Shown here: positions 44,216-53,654 of the stretch, one piece after another
How positions within the stretch are numbered: position 1 is the first letter of the stretch
How the letters are laid out: the number at the start of each line of letters is the position of its first letter
Assembly: GCA_963710815.1 (NCBI GenBank)
Contig: CAVQCA010000140.1
Span: forward strand, 1-64,000
Reading direction: 5' to 3'
Source: CAVQCA01 sp963710815
GTDB taxonomy: Bacteria; Pseudomonadota; Gammaproteobacteria; UBA9214
Length of the DNA: 64,000 bases
Made by a program: the position numbers and the translations under genes
The notes under the pieces: generated by a model
Seen by the model: only the letters and a program-made list of their open reading frames with translations
The model's database searches: none
What the model was told of the DNA's origin: nothing

Positions 44216-44371
44216 ATGCGTGACAAGATCAAACTCATCTCCAGCGCCGGCACCGGCCATTACTACACCACGACCAAGAACAAGCGCACCATGCCGGAAA
44301 AAATGGAAATCAAGAAATTCGATCCGGTGGTCCGCAAGCACGTGATCTACAAGGAAGGCAAGATCAAGTGA
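44216..44371 (+). CDS. rpmG: 50S ribosomal protein L33
   Basis: L33 has 51 residues: MRDKIKLISSAGTGHYYTTT, then KNKRTMPEKMEIKKFDPVVR and KHVIYKEGKIK. It is the cysteine-free (zinc-independent) form. A ribosome site (AGGAG) lies 8 bases before the ATG. It shares the rpmB transcript and ends at the terminator at 44391-44428. Confidence 0.97.
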   Translation: MRDKIKLISSAGTGHYYTTTKNKRTMPEKMEIKKFDPVVRKHVIYKEGKIK

Positions 44372-44390
44372 CCGGTCGACGCACCGACCG

Positions 44391-44428
44391 CCAATAAAAA
44401 AACCCGGCTTTGCCGGGTTTTTTATTGG
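44391..44428. terminator. Bidirectional rho-independent terminator
   Basis: AACCCGGC (44401-44408) and GCCGGGTT (44412-44419) form a stem with loop TTT. A run of A precedes it and a run of T follows, so it works on both strands: after rpmG on the plus strand and after the desaturase on the minus strand. Confidence 0.93.
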
Positions 44429-44470
44429 CCTCGCCGCGCCCCGAGGGAGGCAGTGGGGCAATCACCCCTG

Positions 44471-45676
44471 TCAGGCCGTCTTGACGCTGTAACCGCGCAG
44501 GCGCCCGGCAAACTCCCGCAGAGAGGAAATCCCCGTGGCCTCGGCCTGCAGGCACCACTCCTGCAGCGCCTTGATCAGGCTCTCCTGGCTGGTCGTCTTG
44601 CGGGCCCAGATCGCCTGCAGCTGCTGCCGGTACTGGTAGACGGTCCGCAGGGTGTTGAACTGGGCAAGCAGGCCATCCAGGCGGTGGCGGGCAACCTCGT
44701 CAACCGGCGAGGGCTCGCGGATCAACAACGCGCGCATGCGCCTGAGCGTCCCGCCGCTGCAGGAGCCTTCCGCCTGCCGGCATTCCTGTTTCAGCACGGG
44801 CAGCATGACTTCGCGGGCATAATTGGCCATGACGTGCATGCGATTGAGCACCACGGCGCGCACGGTATCCATGTCGATGCTGTGCTTTCCGGCGATGATG
44901 ACCGGCCGCGGGAGGACCTTCTTGACCCTGGCCAGGCCCAGCAATGACAGCAGGCGGATCCACAACCAGCCCAGGTCGAACTCCCACCACTTGCAGGAGA
45001 ACCGCGCCGAGGCCGGGAAGGCATGATGGTTGGCATGCAGTTCCTCGCCGCCGATGATGATGGCCAGCGGCGTGATGTTGCGCGAGGCATCCGGGGTCTC
45101 GAAATTGCGGTAACCCCACCAGTGGCCCACACCGTTGATCACACCGGCTGCCCAGAAGGGAATCCATACCATCTGCACCGCAAAGAGCACCAGGCCGAGG
45201 CTGCCGAACAGCACGACATCCAGCAACAGCATCAGCGTGACGCCCAACCCGGGGAAGCGGGCATAGACATGGCGCTCCACCCAGTCGGCCGGGGTGAGGT
45301 GCCCGTAGTGTTCGAGCGTCTCCTCGTTGGTGGCTTCCTTCCGGTAAAGTTCCGAACCCTCCCACATCACCTTGCGGATGCCGAGCACCTGGGGGCTGTG
45401 CGGATCCTCCGGGGTCTCGCATTTCGCGTGATGCTTGCGATGCACGGCGACCCATTCGCGCGTCACCATGCCGGTGGTCATCCACAGCCAGAAGCGGAAG
45501 AAATGGCTGATCACGGGATGCAGGTCAAGTGCGCGATGCGCCTGGTGCCGGTGCAGATAGATGGTGACGCCGGCGATGGTCACCTGGGTCAGTACCAGCC
45601 CCGTGAGGGTGACTCCGACCCATGACAGATGGGTAAATCCGCCGTTACTCAGGAATTCAAAAAGGGTATCAAGCAT
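44471..45676 (-). CDS. Acyl-CoA/acyl-lipid delta-9 fatty acid desaturase
   Basis: This membrane di-iron desaturase puts a cis double bond into acyl chains, which tunes membrane fluidity. The 401-residue protein has four or so membrane segments and the three histidine boxes HRHQAHRAL (about 47), HRKHHAKCE (about 84) and HANHHAFP (about 216). The last 130 residues past the core are a hydrophilic helical extension with no known motif (RRMRALLIREPSPVDEVARH). That length is seen in proteobacterial DesC/DesA-type enzymes. The ATG at 45676 gives MLDTLFEFLSNGG; a TTG five codons upstream is possible. It is the only gene of its unit and ends at the shared terminator. Confidence 0.92.
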   Translation of the reverse strand: MLDTLFEFLSNGGFTHLSWVGVTLTGLVLTQVTIAGVTIYLHRHQAHRALDLHPVISHFFRFWLWMTTGMVTREWVAVHRKHHAKCETPEDPHSPQVLGIRKVMWEGSELYRKEATNEETLEHYGHLTPADWVERHVYARFPGLGVTLMLLLDVVLFGSLGLVLFAVQMVWIPFWAAGVINGVGHWWGYRNFETPDASRNITPLAIIIGGEELHANHHAFPASARFSCKWWEFDLGWLWIRLLSLLGLARVKKVLPRPVIIAGKHSIDMDTVRAVVLNRMHVMANYAREVMLPVLKQECRQAEGSCSGGTLRRMRALLIREPSPVDEVARHRLDGLLAQFNTLRTVYQYRQQLQAIWARKTTSQESLIKALQEWCLQAEATGISSLREFAGRLRGYSVKTA

Positions 45677-45952
45677 GCCGTTTAGCCTCAAAAAATTTAT
45701 CCGGACAACGTCCGTTCACGATGACGTCTTTCCCGCACCGTCAGGCCTCCTGTCAATGATTGCATGAAATGTCAAATGCCATTCGCAGGTACACGTCTGC
45801 GTCTGCAACAAATGCAGATTTTCCGGGAGTCTGTCGGATTTGTGCGATCGAAGCGAGCCTGCGCCAATGGGCTGTGTGCTAATTGGGCCGTCGCGGAATC
45901 TGAAGTTATTGTGAAGGACCACTGGCGCATAGTGTATCACGATACGTGACCG

Positions 45953-47914
45953 TTAGCGCTCGACCTCGAGCTGCAGATTTCCCGTTTCGTCCACGCGGCA
46001 ACGCCAGCCGGCGGGCAGATAGGTGGTCGCGACGGTTTCGGTGATCAGGGCCGGGCCGGTGACGAGCTGTGCGCTTTGCAAGTGCTCGCGCCGCCACACC
46101 GGCACGTCATCCGCATAACCGGCCAGTCGGGCATACTGCGGTCCCACGGCGCCCCCGGTCCGCTCTGCCAGCTTCGGCAGGGTGATGTCGGGCGGCCGTC
46201 CGTGCAGGCTGGCGCGGATATTGACCAGCTCGACCGGCGTGCCCAGCCGGTGACCATAACGCCGTTCATGCTCCTCATGGAAGGCCTCTCGAGTCCGCCC
46301 CACATCCCTCCAGGGCAGGGTAAGCGTAGCGGTCTGTCCCTGGTAGCGGAGATCGACCTTGAAATCAGCGTCGATGTCCGCGGCCGCGACACCTTCTGCG
46401 AACAATTCCCGCCGGCCCCGCTCCGCCAGGGACTGCAACTCCTCCCGCAACGGCCCTTCATCGGCTTCCGCCAGTAATCCGGCGCGGGTGCGCGACAACT
46501 GCCGCGCGCGCGGGGCCACCAGCATGCCGAGGGCGGAAAGCACGCCGGCGTGCACCGGCACCAGGGCACGATGCATGCCGAGGGCCTCGGCAAGGGCGCA
46601 CACGTGCAGGCCGCCGGCCCCGCCGAAGGAGACCAGCACGTGCTCGCGCGGGTCCACGCCGCGCTGCACCGAGATCACCCGCAGCGCCTGGACCATATGC
46701 TCATTGGCAATCCGGATGATGCCCGCGGCGGCTTCCTCCACGCCCAGGCCGAGTCGCGCGGCGATGGCCGCGACGGCTCGCACTGCGGCGGGCGTATCAA
46801 GCGTCATGGCGCCACCCAGGAAGGCCTCCGGGCGCAGCCGTCCAAGCACCAGGTTGGCATCGGTCACCGTCGCGGCCGTGCCGCCCTGCCCGTAGCAGGC
46901 CGGACCCGGTGCTGCACCCGCCGATTCGGGTCCCACCTGCAGCAGGCCGCCGCTGTCGACCATGGCAATGGAGCCGCCGCCCGCACCGATGGTATGCATG
47001 TCCACCATGGGCACCGCCACCGGCCAGGGACCGATGCGGCCCTCGGAGGTCAACCGAATGTCGCCCTCGATCAGGGCCACGTCGGTCGAGGTCCCACCCA
47101 TGTCGAAGGTCAGCAAGCGGGACTCGCCGGCCTGCCGGGCGATAAAGCGCGCGCCCATCAGGCCGCCGGCCGGACCGGAAAGCAGCAGGTGCACCGCCTT
47201 GCGGCCGGCCTGCTCCGCGCCGACCGTGCCGCCGGAACTCTGCATGACGGCGACCGTCGCAGGCCGCAGGGCCCGGCCGAGACGTTCGAGGTAACCCGCC
47301 ACCAGCGGACCGACCCAGGCGGTGAGCCAGGTGGCGATGCCGCGTTCGTACTCCCGGTATTCCGGCAGAACCTCGGAGGAAAGCGCGACGAACAGACCCT
47401 CGGGCAGCCACGAGGCAATCGTGCGTTCATCCGTATCGTCGAGAAAGGAGTACAACAGATTGATTGCCACCGCTGCGGGCTGCAGCTCGGCGACCTGCCG
47501 CAGGATCGCCTCCCGATCCGCCGCATCCAGCGCCCCGACCCGCATCCCGTCGGCGCCGAGGCGAGCACCTACCTCCAGGCACAACGCGCGCGGCACCGGC
47601 GGGGGCTGTGGCTCGGGCTGCAGATCGTAGAGTTCGCGGCGCGCCTGGCGCCCGAGGGTGAGCACGTCACGCAAGCCGCGGTTGGCGATGTAGACGGTGC
47701 GCACCCCCTTGCGCTCCAGCACGGCATTGGTGGCCACGGTCGAGCCATGCACGACCCGCAGTCCCGGCAGGCTCAGTCCGAGATCGCGAATACCCCGCAG
47801 GATCGCTTCCTCCGGGGCCTGCGGCGTGGACAACACCTTGTGCACCCGCAGCGCCCGCCCGTCGAGAAGCACGAAATCGGTAAACGTCCCGCCGGTGTCA
47901 ACTCCCAGCCACAT
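45953..47914 (-). CDS. hyuA: Hydantoinase/oxoprolinase subunit A (HyuA)
   Basis: HyuA-type proteins have an ASKHA/actin-like fold and use ATP to open five-membered rings such as hydantoins or 5-oxoproline. The 653-residue protein begins MWLGVDTGGTFTDFVLLDG, contains VVHGSTVATNAVLERKG, LSGPAGGLMGARF, TFDMGGTSTDVALIEGD and HTIGAGGGSIAMVDSGG. All are typical of the subunit. A HyuB partner usually follows immediately, but none is found here: a 276-base gap and the unrelated desaturase follow. An HyuA without HyuB is unusual but seen. Its substrate cannot be told. It is divergent from the Gld-like ABC operon. Confidence 0.9.
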   Translation of the reverse strand: MWLGVDTGGTFTDFVLLDGRALRVHKVLSTPQAPEEAILRGIRDLGLSLPGLRVVHGSTVATNAVLERKGVRTVYIANRGLRDVLTLGRQARRELYDLQPEPQPPPVPRALCLEVGARLGADGMRVGALDAADREAILRQVAELQPAAVAINLLYSFLDDTDERTIASWLPEGLFVALSSEVLPEYREYERGIATWLTAWVGPLVAGYLERLGRALRPATVAVMQSSGGTVGAEQAGRKAVHLLLSGPAGGLMGARFIARQAGESRLLTFDMGGTSTDVALIEGDIRLTSEGRIGPWPVAVPMVDMHTIGAGGGSIAMVDSGGLLQVGPESAGAAPGPACYGQGGTAATVTDANLVLGRLRPEAFLGGAMTLDTPAAVRAVAAIAARLGLGVEEAAAGIIRIANEHMVQALRVISVQRGVDPREHVLVSFGGAGGLHVCALAEALGMHRALVPVHAGVLSALGMLVAPRARQLSRTRAGLLAEADEGPLREELQSLAERGRRELFAEGVAAADIDADFKVDLRYQGQTATLTLPWRDVGRTREAFHEEHERRYGHRLGTPVELVNIRASLHGRPPDITLPKLAERTGGAVGPQYARLAGYADDVPVWRREHLQSAQLVTGPALITETVATTYLPAGWRCRVDETGNLQLEVER

Positions 47915-48074
47915 GATTATTACCGATTACCGCTAGAGGCGTTTCCGGAGGCCGCCCTTCTCCACCGTGGCTGGATTTCAGGGGTAAACGGGTGATTGTT
48001 TTTCCCGGAGGTGAACCTTTCCGGCAGTGCAGGATCGGATGTGGCTGGCGGCGTCGACGGCATGGTGAATCCAC

Positions 48075-48102
48075 TTAACAATGGGCGAACCGGGAGTATA
48101 AT
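48075..48102 (+). promoter_or_regulatory. Probable sigma-70 promoter of the Gld-like ABC operon
   Basis: TTAACA (48075-48080), a 16-base spacer and a perfect TATAAT (48097-48102) stand 38 bases before the ATPase gene's ATG. Confidence 0.75.
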
Positions 48103-48139
48103 CCGCGCCTCGTGCTAGTCTATCGGATCGTCTGTTCCC

Positions 48140-49093
48140 ATGCAGAAGGACACGCTGGTACACGTAGAACACCTGACCCGCCACTACGGCCACATCCTGG
48201 CCGTCGATGACGTGAGCTTCGATCTGGCCAAGGGCGATGTGCTGGGGTTTCTCGGACCCAACGGGGCGGGCAAGACCACCACCATGCAGGTCATCACCGG
48301 CAACCTCGCGCCCGGCGCCGGGCGGATCACGGTACACGGCATCGACTTGCTCGATGAACCCAGGCGCGCCAAGCGCGAGATCGGCTATCTGCCCGAGCAG
48401 CCGCCGCTCTACCGTGAACTAACCGTGGATGAATACCTTCTCTACTGCGCCAGGTTGCACCGCATCCCCCGCGAACGCGTCCGCAAAGCCATCAATACCG
48501 CCAAGGAGCGCTGCGGCCTGAACGAGGTCAGCCAGCGCCTGATCGGCAACCTCTCCAAGGGTTACCAGCAGCGCGTCGGCATCGCCCAGGCGATCATCCA
48601 TACACCCGCGGTGGTAATCCTAGATGAACCTACCGTCGGCCTCGACCCGATACAGATCCGCGAGATCCGCGCCCTGATACGCGAGCTGGGCAAGGAGCAC
48701 GGTATCATCCTCTCCACCCATATACTGCCCGAGGTCCAGGCCACCTGTAACCGGGTGCAGATCATCCACCAGGGGCGGCTGGTGTTCTCGGACAGCATCG
48801 CCGGTCTCGAGCAGCAGCTGAAGGCAACCAGCCTGATTGCCTCATTTCACGCTTCCCCGGACATGGAGGCACTGGCGAGGGTGCCGGGCGTCAACCGCGC
48901 GGAAGCACTCCCCGATAATCGGGCGCGCATCCATTTCACCGACACGAACCCCGCCGAAGCCTTGATAGAACAGGCGGTTGCCGGCGGCTGGCGACTGCAT
49001 GAACTCAGCGCCGAACGGCGCACACTGGAACAGATCTTCATCGACCTGACCTGTTCCGAACCGCACGCCGACCAGCCCGGGGAGGCCGCATGA
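48140..49093 (+). CDS. ABC exporter ATP-binding subunit, GldA type
   Basis: This 317-residue ATPase should drive the permease encoded next. It has Walker A GPNGAGKTTTMQ (about 41-52), Q-loop region LPEQPPLY, ABC signature LSKGYQQRVGIAQ, Walker B VVILDEPTVGLDP and the switch His in LSTHILPE. A 90-residue C-terminal domain with no enzyme motif follows. The four-gene set (ATPase, permease, auxiliary protein, DUF4340) is common in Gammaproteobacteria and resembles the Bacteroidetes gliding genes gldA-gldF-gldG. Its substrate is unknown. The stop overlaps the permease start by 4 bases. Confidence 0.92.
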   Translation: MQKDTLVHVEHLTRHYGHILAVDDVSFDLAKGDVLGFLGPNGAGKTTTMQVITGNLAPGAGRITVHGIDLLDEPRRAKREIGYLPEQPPLYRELTVDEYLLYCARLHRIPRERVRKAINTAKERCGLNEVSQRLIGNLSKGYQQRVGIAQAIIHTPAVVILDEPTVGLDPIQIREIRALIRELGKEHGIILSTHILPEVQATCNRVQIIHQGRLVFSDSIAGLEQQLKATSLIASFHASPDMEALARVPGVNRAEALPDNRARIHFTDTNPAEALIEQAVAGGWRLHELSAERRTLEQIFIDLTCSEPHADQPGEAA

Positions 49094-49845
49094 TGATCTT
49101 CACCATCGCCGCGCGCGAGCTGCGCGGCCTGTTCCTGTCCCCACTCGCCTGGGCGGTGCTGGCCGTGGTGCAGTTCATCCTGGCTTTCATCTTCCTGTCA
49201 CTGGTTGACAACTACCTCGCCTGGCAGCCACAACTGGCGGCCATCGAAGGCGTGGGCGGCGTCACGGACCTGATCGTCGCACCCGTGTTCGCCGACGCCG
49301 CCATTGTGCTGTTGCTGGTGGCGCCGCTGATGACCATGCGCGTGCTGAGTGAGGAACGGCGCAACCGCACCCTCAGCCTGCTGTTCTCGGCGCCGGTCTC
49401 CATGACGGAGATCGTCATCGGCAAATACCTCGGTGTGCTCGCCTTTTTTCTTATCCTGCTGGCCCTGCTGGCCCTGATGCCACTGTCCCTGCTGGCCGGC
49501 ACCGATCTCGATCTGGGCAAGCTCGCCGCCGGCCTGCTGGGTCTTGCCCTGTTGCTGGCGGCGTTTACCGCCATCGGACTGTTCATGTCGTCGCTGACCG
49601 AACAGCCGACCATCGCCGCCATCGGCACCTTCGGACTGTTGCTGCTCCTGTGGATCATCAACTGGGCCGGCAACAGCGGGAACCATGCAAGCGGCCTGTT
49701 CGCCTACCTGTCCATGCAGCGTCACTCGGAGATGTTGCGTTCGGGCCTGGTCAACAGCACCGACATAGCGTATTACCTGCTGGTCATCATCCTGTTCCTG
49801 GTCCTCAGCATCCGCCGCCTGGATGCCGACCGTCTGTCCCACTGA
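49090..49845 (+). CDS. ABC exporter permease, GldF type
   Basis: This 251-residue inner-membrane protein has six predicted membrane segments (near 12-36, 58-78, 104-126, 138-160, 170-190 and 222-242). The family wording appears in ARELRGLFLSPLAWAVLAVVQFILAFIFL and MRVLSEERRNRTLSLLFSAPVSMTEIVIGKYLGV, a pattern of ABC-2 permeases. It is translationally coupled to the ATPase gene. No gliding apparatus is otherwise visible. Confidence 0.9.
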   Translation: MMIFTIAARELRGLFLSPLAWAVLAVVQFILAFIFLSLVDNYLAWQPQLAAIEGVGGVTDLIVAPVFADAAIVLLLVAPLMTMRVLSEERRNRTLSLLFSAPVSMTEIVIGKYLGVLAFFLILLALLALMPLSLLAGTDLDLGKLAAGLLGLALLLAAFTAIGLFMSSLTEQPTIAAIGTFGLLLLLWIINWAGNSGNHASGLFAYLSMQRHSEMLRSGLVNSTDIAYYLLVIILFLVLSIRRLDADRLSH

Positions 49846-49867
49846 CGCCGGGAGCCTGTCCTAGCCC

Positions 49868-51241
49868 ATGCAAATCACACCTCGTTCACGACTTGTGCTG
49901 CGCCTGCAAGGCTGGGTATTCGTCGTGCTGTTCACCGCCATCGTCGGGCTGCTTGCCTGGCTCAGCACCCTGTATGTCTACCAGGCGGACTGGACAGCCG
50001 GCGGGCGCAATACGGTCTCGGTAGACACCCGCAGGCTGCTCGCGGAAATGACCGAACCGGTCACCATCACGGCCTACGCGCGTGAAGACGAACTTCTGCG
50101 CAAGCAGATAAAGTATTTCGTCGGCAAGTATCAGCGTTTCAAGCCCGACATCACGCTGGAATTCGTCAACCCCGATACGGCGCCCGAGCGAGTACGCACC
50201 GAAGGCATCACGGTCGACGGCGAACTGCTCGTCGGCTACCAGGGCCATAGCGAACACGTCCAGACGTTGACCGAGCGAAAACTGACCAACGCCCTGCTGC
50301 GTCTTACCCGTCAGAACACACGCTGGATCGTGTTTCTGACCGGCCATGGCGAGCGTGACCCGCACGGCAAGGCCAATGCCGACCTCGGCGCCTTCGGCAA
50401 GGAGCTGGAACACAACGGCCTCAAGGTGCAAACGATCAACCTGGCCGAGAACGCCATTCCGAAAAACACCAGCCTGCTGGTCATCGCCAGTCCGCGCGTC
50501 AACCTCCTGCCGGGCGAGGTGAAACTGCTGCGCGATTACGTTACGCGGGGCGGCAACCTGCTGTGGCTGGCGGAACCCGGCAAACCGGCCGGTCTCGGGG
50601 CACTGGCCGAACAGCTCGACGTGGCGTTCCTGCCCGGCGTGGTCGTAGACGCCACCACCCAGGCGTTCGGCATCAACGACCCTTCCTTCGCCATCGTGAC
50701 CTCCTACCCCAATCATGAAGTCACGCGCGAACTGAACGCCGTCACCGTATTCCCCGAAGCCGCCGCGCTGGAGATACATGAGGACAAGCACTGGAAGGCG
50801 ACCCCGATTCTCACTACGCTCAAGCGTTCCTGGACCGAGCTCGGCGAACTGAAGGGCGAGATCCAGTTCGATGCAAACACCGACGAACGCGCCGGGCCGC
50901 TCGACATCGGCGTGGCGCTCACCTCCACCACCCCGGCCGGGGAGCCGGGGCCTTCCGGCGCGCCACCGCACGAACAGCGCATCATCGTGACGGGTGACGG
51001 CGACTTCCTGTCCAACACCTATCTCGGCAACGCCGGCAACCTCGATCTCGGCATGAACATGGTCCACTGGCTGAGCCACGATGACGCCTTCGTCGACATC
51101 CGGGTGAAAGCGGCGCCCGATACCACCCTGGAGCTGGGCCGGATCTCCCAGGCCGTCATCGGCCTCGGTGCCCTGATCGGCATGCCGCTCCTGCTGATGA
51201 CCGCCGGCCTGGTGATCTGGCTGCGCCGCCGGCGACGCTGA
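49868..51241 (+). CDS. ABC exporter auxiliary protein, GldG type
   Basis: This 457-residue protein has a membrane anchor at about 14-36 (VFVVLFTAIVGLLAWLSTLYVY) and one near the C-terminus (about 428-450, LGALIGMPLLLMTAGLVIWL). Between them lies a periplasmic ABC_transp_aux-type domain, with NTVSVDTRRLLAEMTEPVTITAY, the WIVFLTGHGERDP motif and VIASPRVNLLPGEVKLLRDYVTRGGNLLWLAEP. The fold is that of an unusual ABC-linked extracytoplasmic subunit whose ligand is unknown. It begins 22 bases after the permease and ends with a 1-base overlap to the DUF4340 gene. Confidence 0.88.
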   Translation: MQITPRSRLVLRLQGWVFVVLFTAIVGLLAWLSTLYVYQADWTAGGRNTVSVDTRRLLAEMTEPVTITAYAREDELLRKQIKYFVGKYQRFKPDITLEFVNPDTAPERVRTEGITVDGELLVGYQGHSEHVQTLTERKLTNALLRLTRQNTRWIVFLTGHGERDPHGKANADLGAFGKELEHNGLKVQTINLAENAIPKNTSLLVIASPRVNLLPGEVKLLRDYVTRGGNLLWLAEPGKPAGLGALAEQLDVAFLPGVVVDATTQAFGINDPSFAIVTSYPNHEVTRELNAVTVFPEAAALEIHEDKHWKATPILTTLKRSWTELGELKGEIQFDANTDERAGPLDIGVALTSTTPAGEPGPSGAPPHEQRIIVTGDGDFLSNTYLGNAGNLDLGMNMVHWLSHDDAFVDIRVKAAPDTTLELGRISQAVIGLGALIGMPLLLMTAGLVIWLRRRRR

Positions 51242-52179
51242 TGTCGACACGCACCCTGCTCAACCTGGGATTGCTGGTCGCCGCCGTCACGCTGGCGCTG
51301 GTGGCCTGGTTCAAACCCGGCGTGAAACCCGTGGATGCGCCCCGACCGATCATCACCCGGCTCACACCGGAACAGGTGAAGAGCATCGTCGTGGAGCGAA
51401 TCAGCCACGACCCGCTCAAGTTCGGCAAACGTAACGGCCGCTGGTTCCTGACGGCCGAAGACAGGGAACTGCCCGCCGCGGACTTCCAGGTGCGGGCCCT
51501 GCTGCGCCTGCTGCAGGCTACGGCATCACGTCACTATCCGGCCGGATCCCTCGACCTCGCCTCACTGGGACTGCAGCCGCCGCAGGTGCATTTGACCATG
51601 GATGAGGTCGACATCAGCCTCGGCAACACGGAATCGCTGGACCAGCAGCGTTACGTCCAGGTCGACGACACCGTGTATCTGCTCGACGACCAGTATCAGC
51701 ACCTGGTCAACGCCGACTGGCCGAGCTTCGTCAGTCGCCGGCTGCTGGAGGGGCGCGGCGCCATCACCCGGATAGCGTTGCCGGGCATGACCCTGGCCAA
51801 CGGCGACGATGGCCACTGGCGGCTCACCCCTCTGCAGGAAGGGCTCAGCGCCGACGCGTTGCAGACCTTCGTCGAGAACTGGCAGAACGCCACCGCCCTG
51901 CTGGCGCGCCGCTACGAGGGCGGCGCGGCCGGTGCGACGGTCACCGTGCAAACCCGCGACAGTGATCAGCCGCTGATACTGCGCATCGTCTCGCGCAAAC
52001 CGGACCTCGTCCTCGCCCGCCCCGACTGGGGTATCCAGTACCAGATGCCCCTCTCGGAGGAAGACAGCCTGTTTACCCTGCCGAAAGTGGCCCCCGGGCC
52101 CGCCGCGGAAACCCCCGCCGCTCCGACGACATCCGCTACACAACCGCAGGCTGAATCGTCCCCCGCACAGCACCCGTAA
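51241..52179 (+). CDS. DUF4340 protein of the Gld-like operon
   Basis: This 312-residue protein has an N-terminal anchor (about 5-22, LLNLGLLVAAVTLALVAWF) and a long periplasmic region. It resembles DUF4340 (LTPEQVKSIVVERISHDPLKFGKRNGRWFLTAEDRELPAADFQVRALLRLLQ). A Pro/Ala-rich tail (about 280-312) is likely disordered. The stop of the previous gene and the ATG overlap in TGATG, so it is coupled. It is the last gene of the four-gene unit and has no known activity. Confidence 0.85.
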   Translation: MSTRTLLNLGLLVAAVTLALVAWFKPGVKPVDAPRPIITRLTPEQVKSIVVERISHDPLKFGKRNGRWFLTAEDRELPAADFQVRALLRLLQATASRHYPAGSLDLASLGLQPPQVHLTMDEVDISLGNTESLDQQRYVQVDDTVYLLDDQYQHLVNADWPSFVSRRLLEGRGAITRIALPGMTLANGDDGHWRLTPLQEGLSADALQTFVENWQNATALLARRYEGGAAGATVTVQTRDSDQPLILRIVSRKPDLVLARPDWGIQYQMPLSEEDSLFTLPKVAPGPAAETPAAPTTSATQPQAESSPAQHP

Positions 52180-52384
52180 ACAGTGCAACCCTGCGCACTT
52201 GTCCGAACCGACCATGGTCACGACGCCGGAAGCCGGGTCGCGCCTGTCGCGACCATCGACCTGAGGGACGTGGCCGGCGAGCGTACCGGGATGAATTCAC
52301 AGCGTGTCACGGCAGGCACGACCCGTGCATCGGCCCGTTACGGGCTGGAAGCAACATTCGCGGCTTCCCCTGTATCATGATCCA

Positions 52385-53200
52385 ATGCCTGAACTGCCGG
52401 AAGTCGAAACCACCCGCCGCGGCATCGCCCCGCACATCACCGGTCTGACCGTGGCGCGCCTCCTGGTGCGTGAACCGCGGCTGCGCTGGCCTGTGTCGCG
52501 CGAACTGATCGAGGGGCTTCCGGGCCGGACTATCGAGGCCGTCGGTCGCCGCGGCAAGTACCTGCTGCTGGAAACCGCCGCCGGCACCGTTCTCGTACAC
52601 CTCGGCATGTCCGGGAGCCTGCGTATTATCGAGGCCGTCACCCCGCCCGCACCGCACGACCATGTCGATGTCGTCTTCACCGACGGGCGCGCCCTGCGCC
52701 TGCGGGACCCGCGGCGTTTCGGCAGCCTGCTGTGGACCACACGAGCGCCCGAAGAGCACCCGCTGCTGCGCGATCTCGGTCCGGAACCGCTGGACGGGGA
52801 TTTCAGCGGCAATTATCTGTTCGGTGTCTCACGCGGGCGGCGGGTTGCGGTGAAGCACTTCCTCATGAACAGCCACGTCGTGGCCGGTATCGGCAACATC
52901 TACGCCAGCGAGGCGCTGTTTCTCGCCGGCGTTCATCCCCAGCGCGCCGCCGGGCGCATCGGACGCGAGCGCTATGACAGGCTTGCCGCCGCTATCCAGC
53001 GGGTGCTCACCGATTCCATTACCGCCGGCGGCACCACGCTGCGCGACTTCACCAACAGCGTCGGCGAACCGGGTTACTTCGGCATTCACCTGCACGTTTA
53101 CGGGCGCGGCGGAAAACCCTGCCCCCATTGCCGGCAACCCGTCCGCGAAATTCGCCAGGGCCAGCGTTCGACGTTCTATTGCGCGGCATGCCAAAGATAA
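52385..53200 (+). CDS. mutM: Formamidopyrimidine-DNA glycosylase
   Basis: MutM (Fpg) removes 8-oxoguanine and formamidopyrimidines from DNA and nicks the strand. The 271-residue enzyme starts MPELPEVETTRRGIAPHI with the catalytic Pro2 and Glu3. It has LGMSGSLRI, the H2TH region NSHVVAGIGNIYASEALFLAGVHP and a C-terminal zinc finger CPHCRQPVREIRQGQRSTFYCAACQR with four Cys. The ATG at 52385 is essential for the P-E-L-P-E start; 27 in-frame codons upstream are discarded. Confidence 0.97.
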   Translation: MPELPEVETTRRGIAPHITGLTVARLLVREPRLRWPVSRELIEGLPGRTIEAVGRRGKYLLLETAAGTVLVHLGMSGSLRIIEAVTPPAPHDHVDVVFTDGRALRLRDPRRFGSLLWTTRAPEEHPLLRDLGPEPLDGDFSGNYLFGVSRGRRVAVKHFLMNSHVVAGIGNIYASEALFLAGVHPQRAAGRIGRERYDRLAAAIQRVLTDSITAGGTTLRDFTNSVGEPGYFGIHLHVYGRGGKPCPHCRQPVREIRQGQRSTFYCAACQR

Positions 53201-53303
53201 TCTGGCTGTACACTCTTCGGAAAGCGACTCCGCGAGCACGATTCTATCTGGAGCAGAGCGAGAGCCTGCCAGGAGGAATGGCTCTTACTTAAGTACAAAT
53301 CGT

Positions 53304-53394
53304 GATAAATAGCCATGGAATCCACGGAAAACACAGAAATTATCTGTGAATATTCCATGTTTTTCCGTGTGCTTCCGTGGCCATTTATTTTTTT
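53304..53394. repeat. Palindromic intergenic repeat, copy 2
   Basis: The left arm GATAAATAGCCATGGAATCC with ACGGAAAACACAG is answered by a right arm carrying CATGTTTTTCCGTGTG and CTTCCGTGGCCATTTATTT, followed by more T residues. It shares the opening and the CACGGAA units with the copy at 33398-33474. The T-run at the end means it could also terminate the mutM transcript. Confidence 0.8.
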
Positions 53395-53605
53395 ATGAGG
53401 AAATCAAACCGCGTCCCTGAGCGAGTTCCCCCCGGGACTGACGGCAATCACCACCCGATCATGAAAGACGTGCCGGGCCGGACGACGCCCCCCGCAAACT
53501 CCGGTCATATCGTGATTCCCCTTGCATAGCGACGCGTCACAAGGGCGGCTCCGGCTGACTTCTGACCCGATAAACGCGCCTCCCGCCTGCCTCAGCCACG
53601 AGGAG

Positions 53606-53654
53606 TTGATTTGAATCAAAAAACTTATATATCAGATTATGATAATATTACCAA
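53606..53654 (+). promoter_or_regulatory. FNR/ANR-type site and class II promoter
   Basis: TTGATTTGAATCAA (53606-53619) is a perfect match to the FNR box TTGAT-N4-ATCAA. A -10 element GATAAT (53641-53646, overlapping TATGAT) places the start near 53653, which puts the box centre at about -41, the class II activation position. The small membrane protein starts 31 bases further on with GGGAGG before its ATG. Confidence 0.85.

Noticed and set aside
53404..53619. 71-codon frame on the minus strand in the mutM downstream gap
   Set aside because: It covers the FNR site, has no ribosome site and no family likeness.
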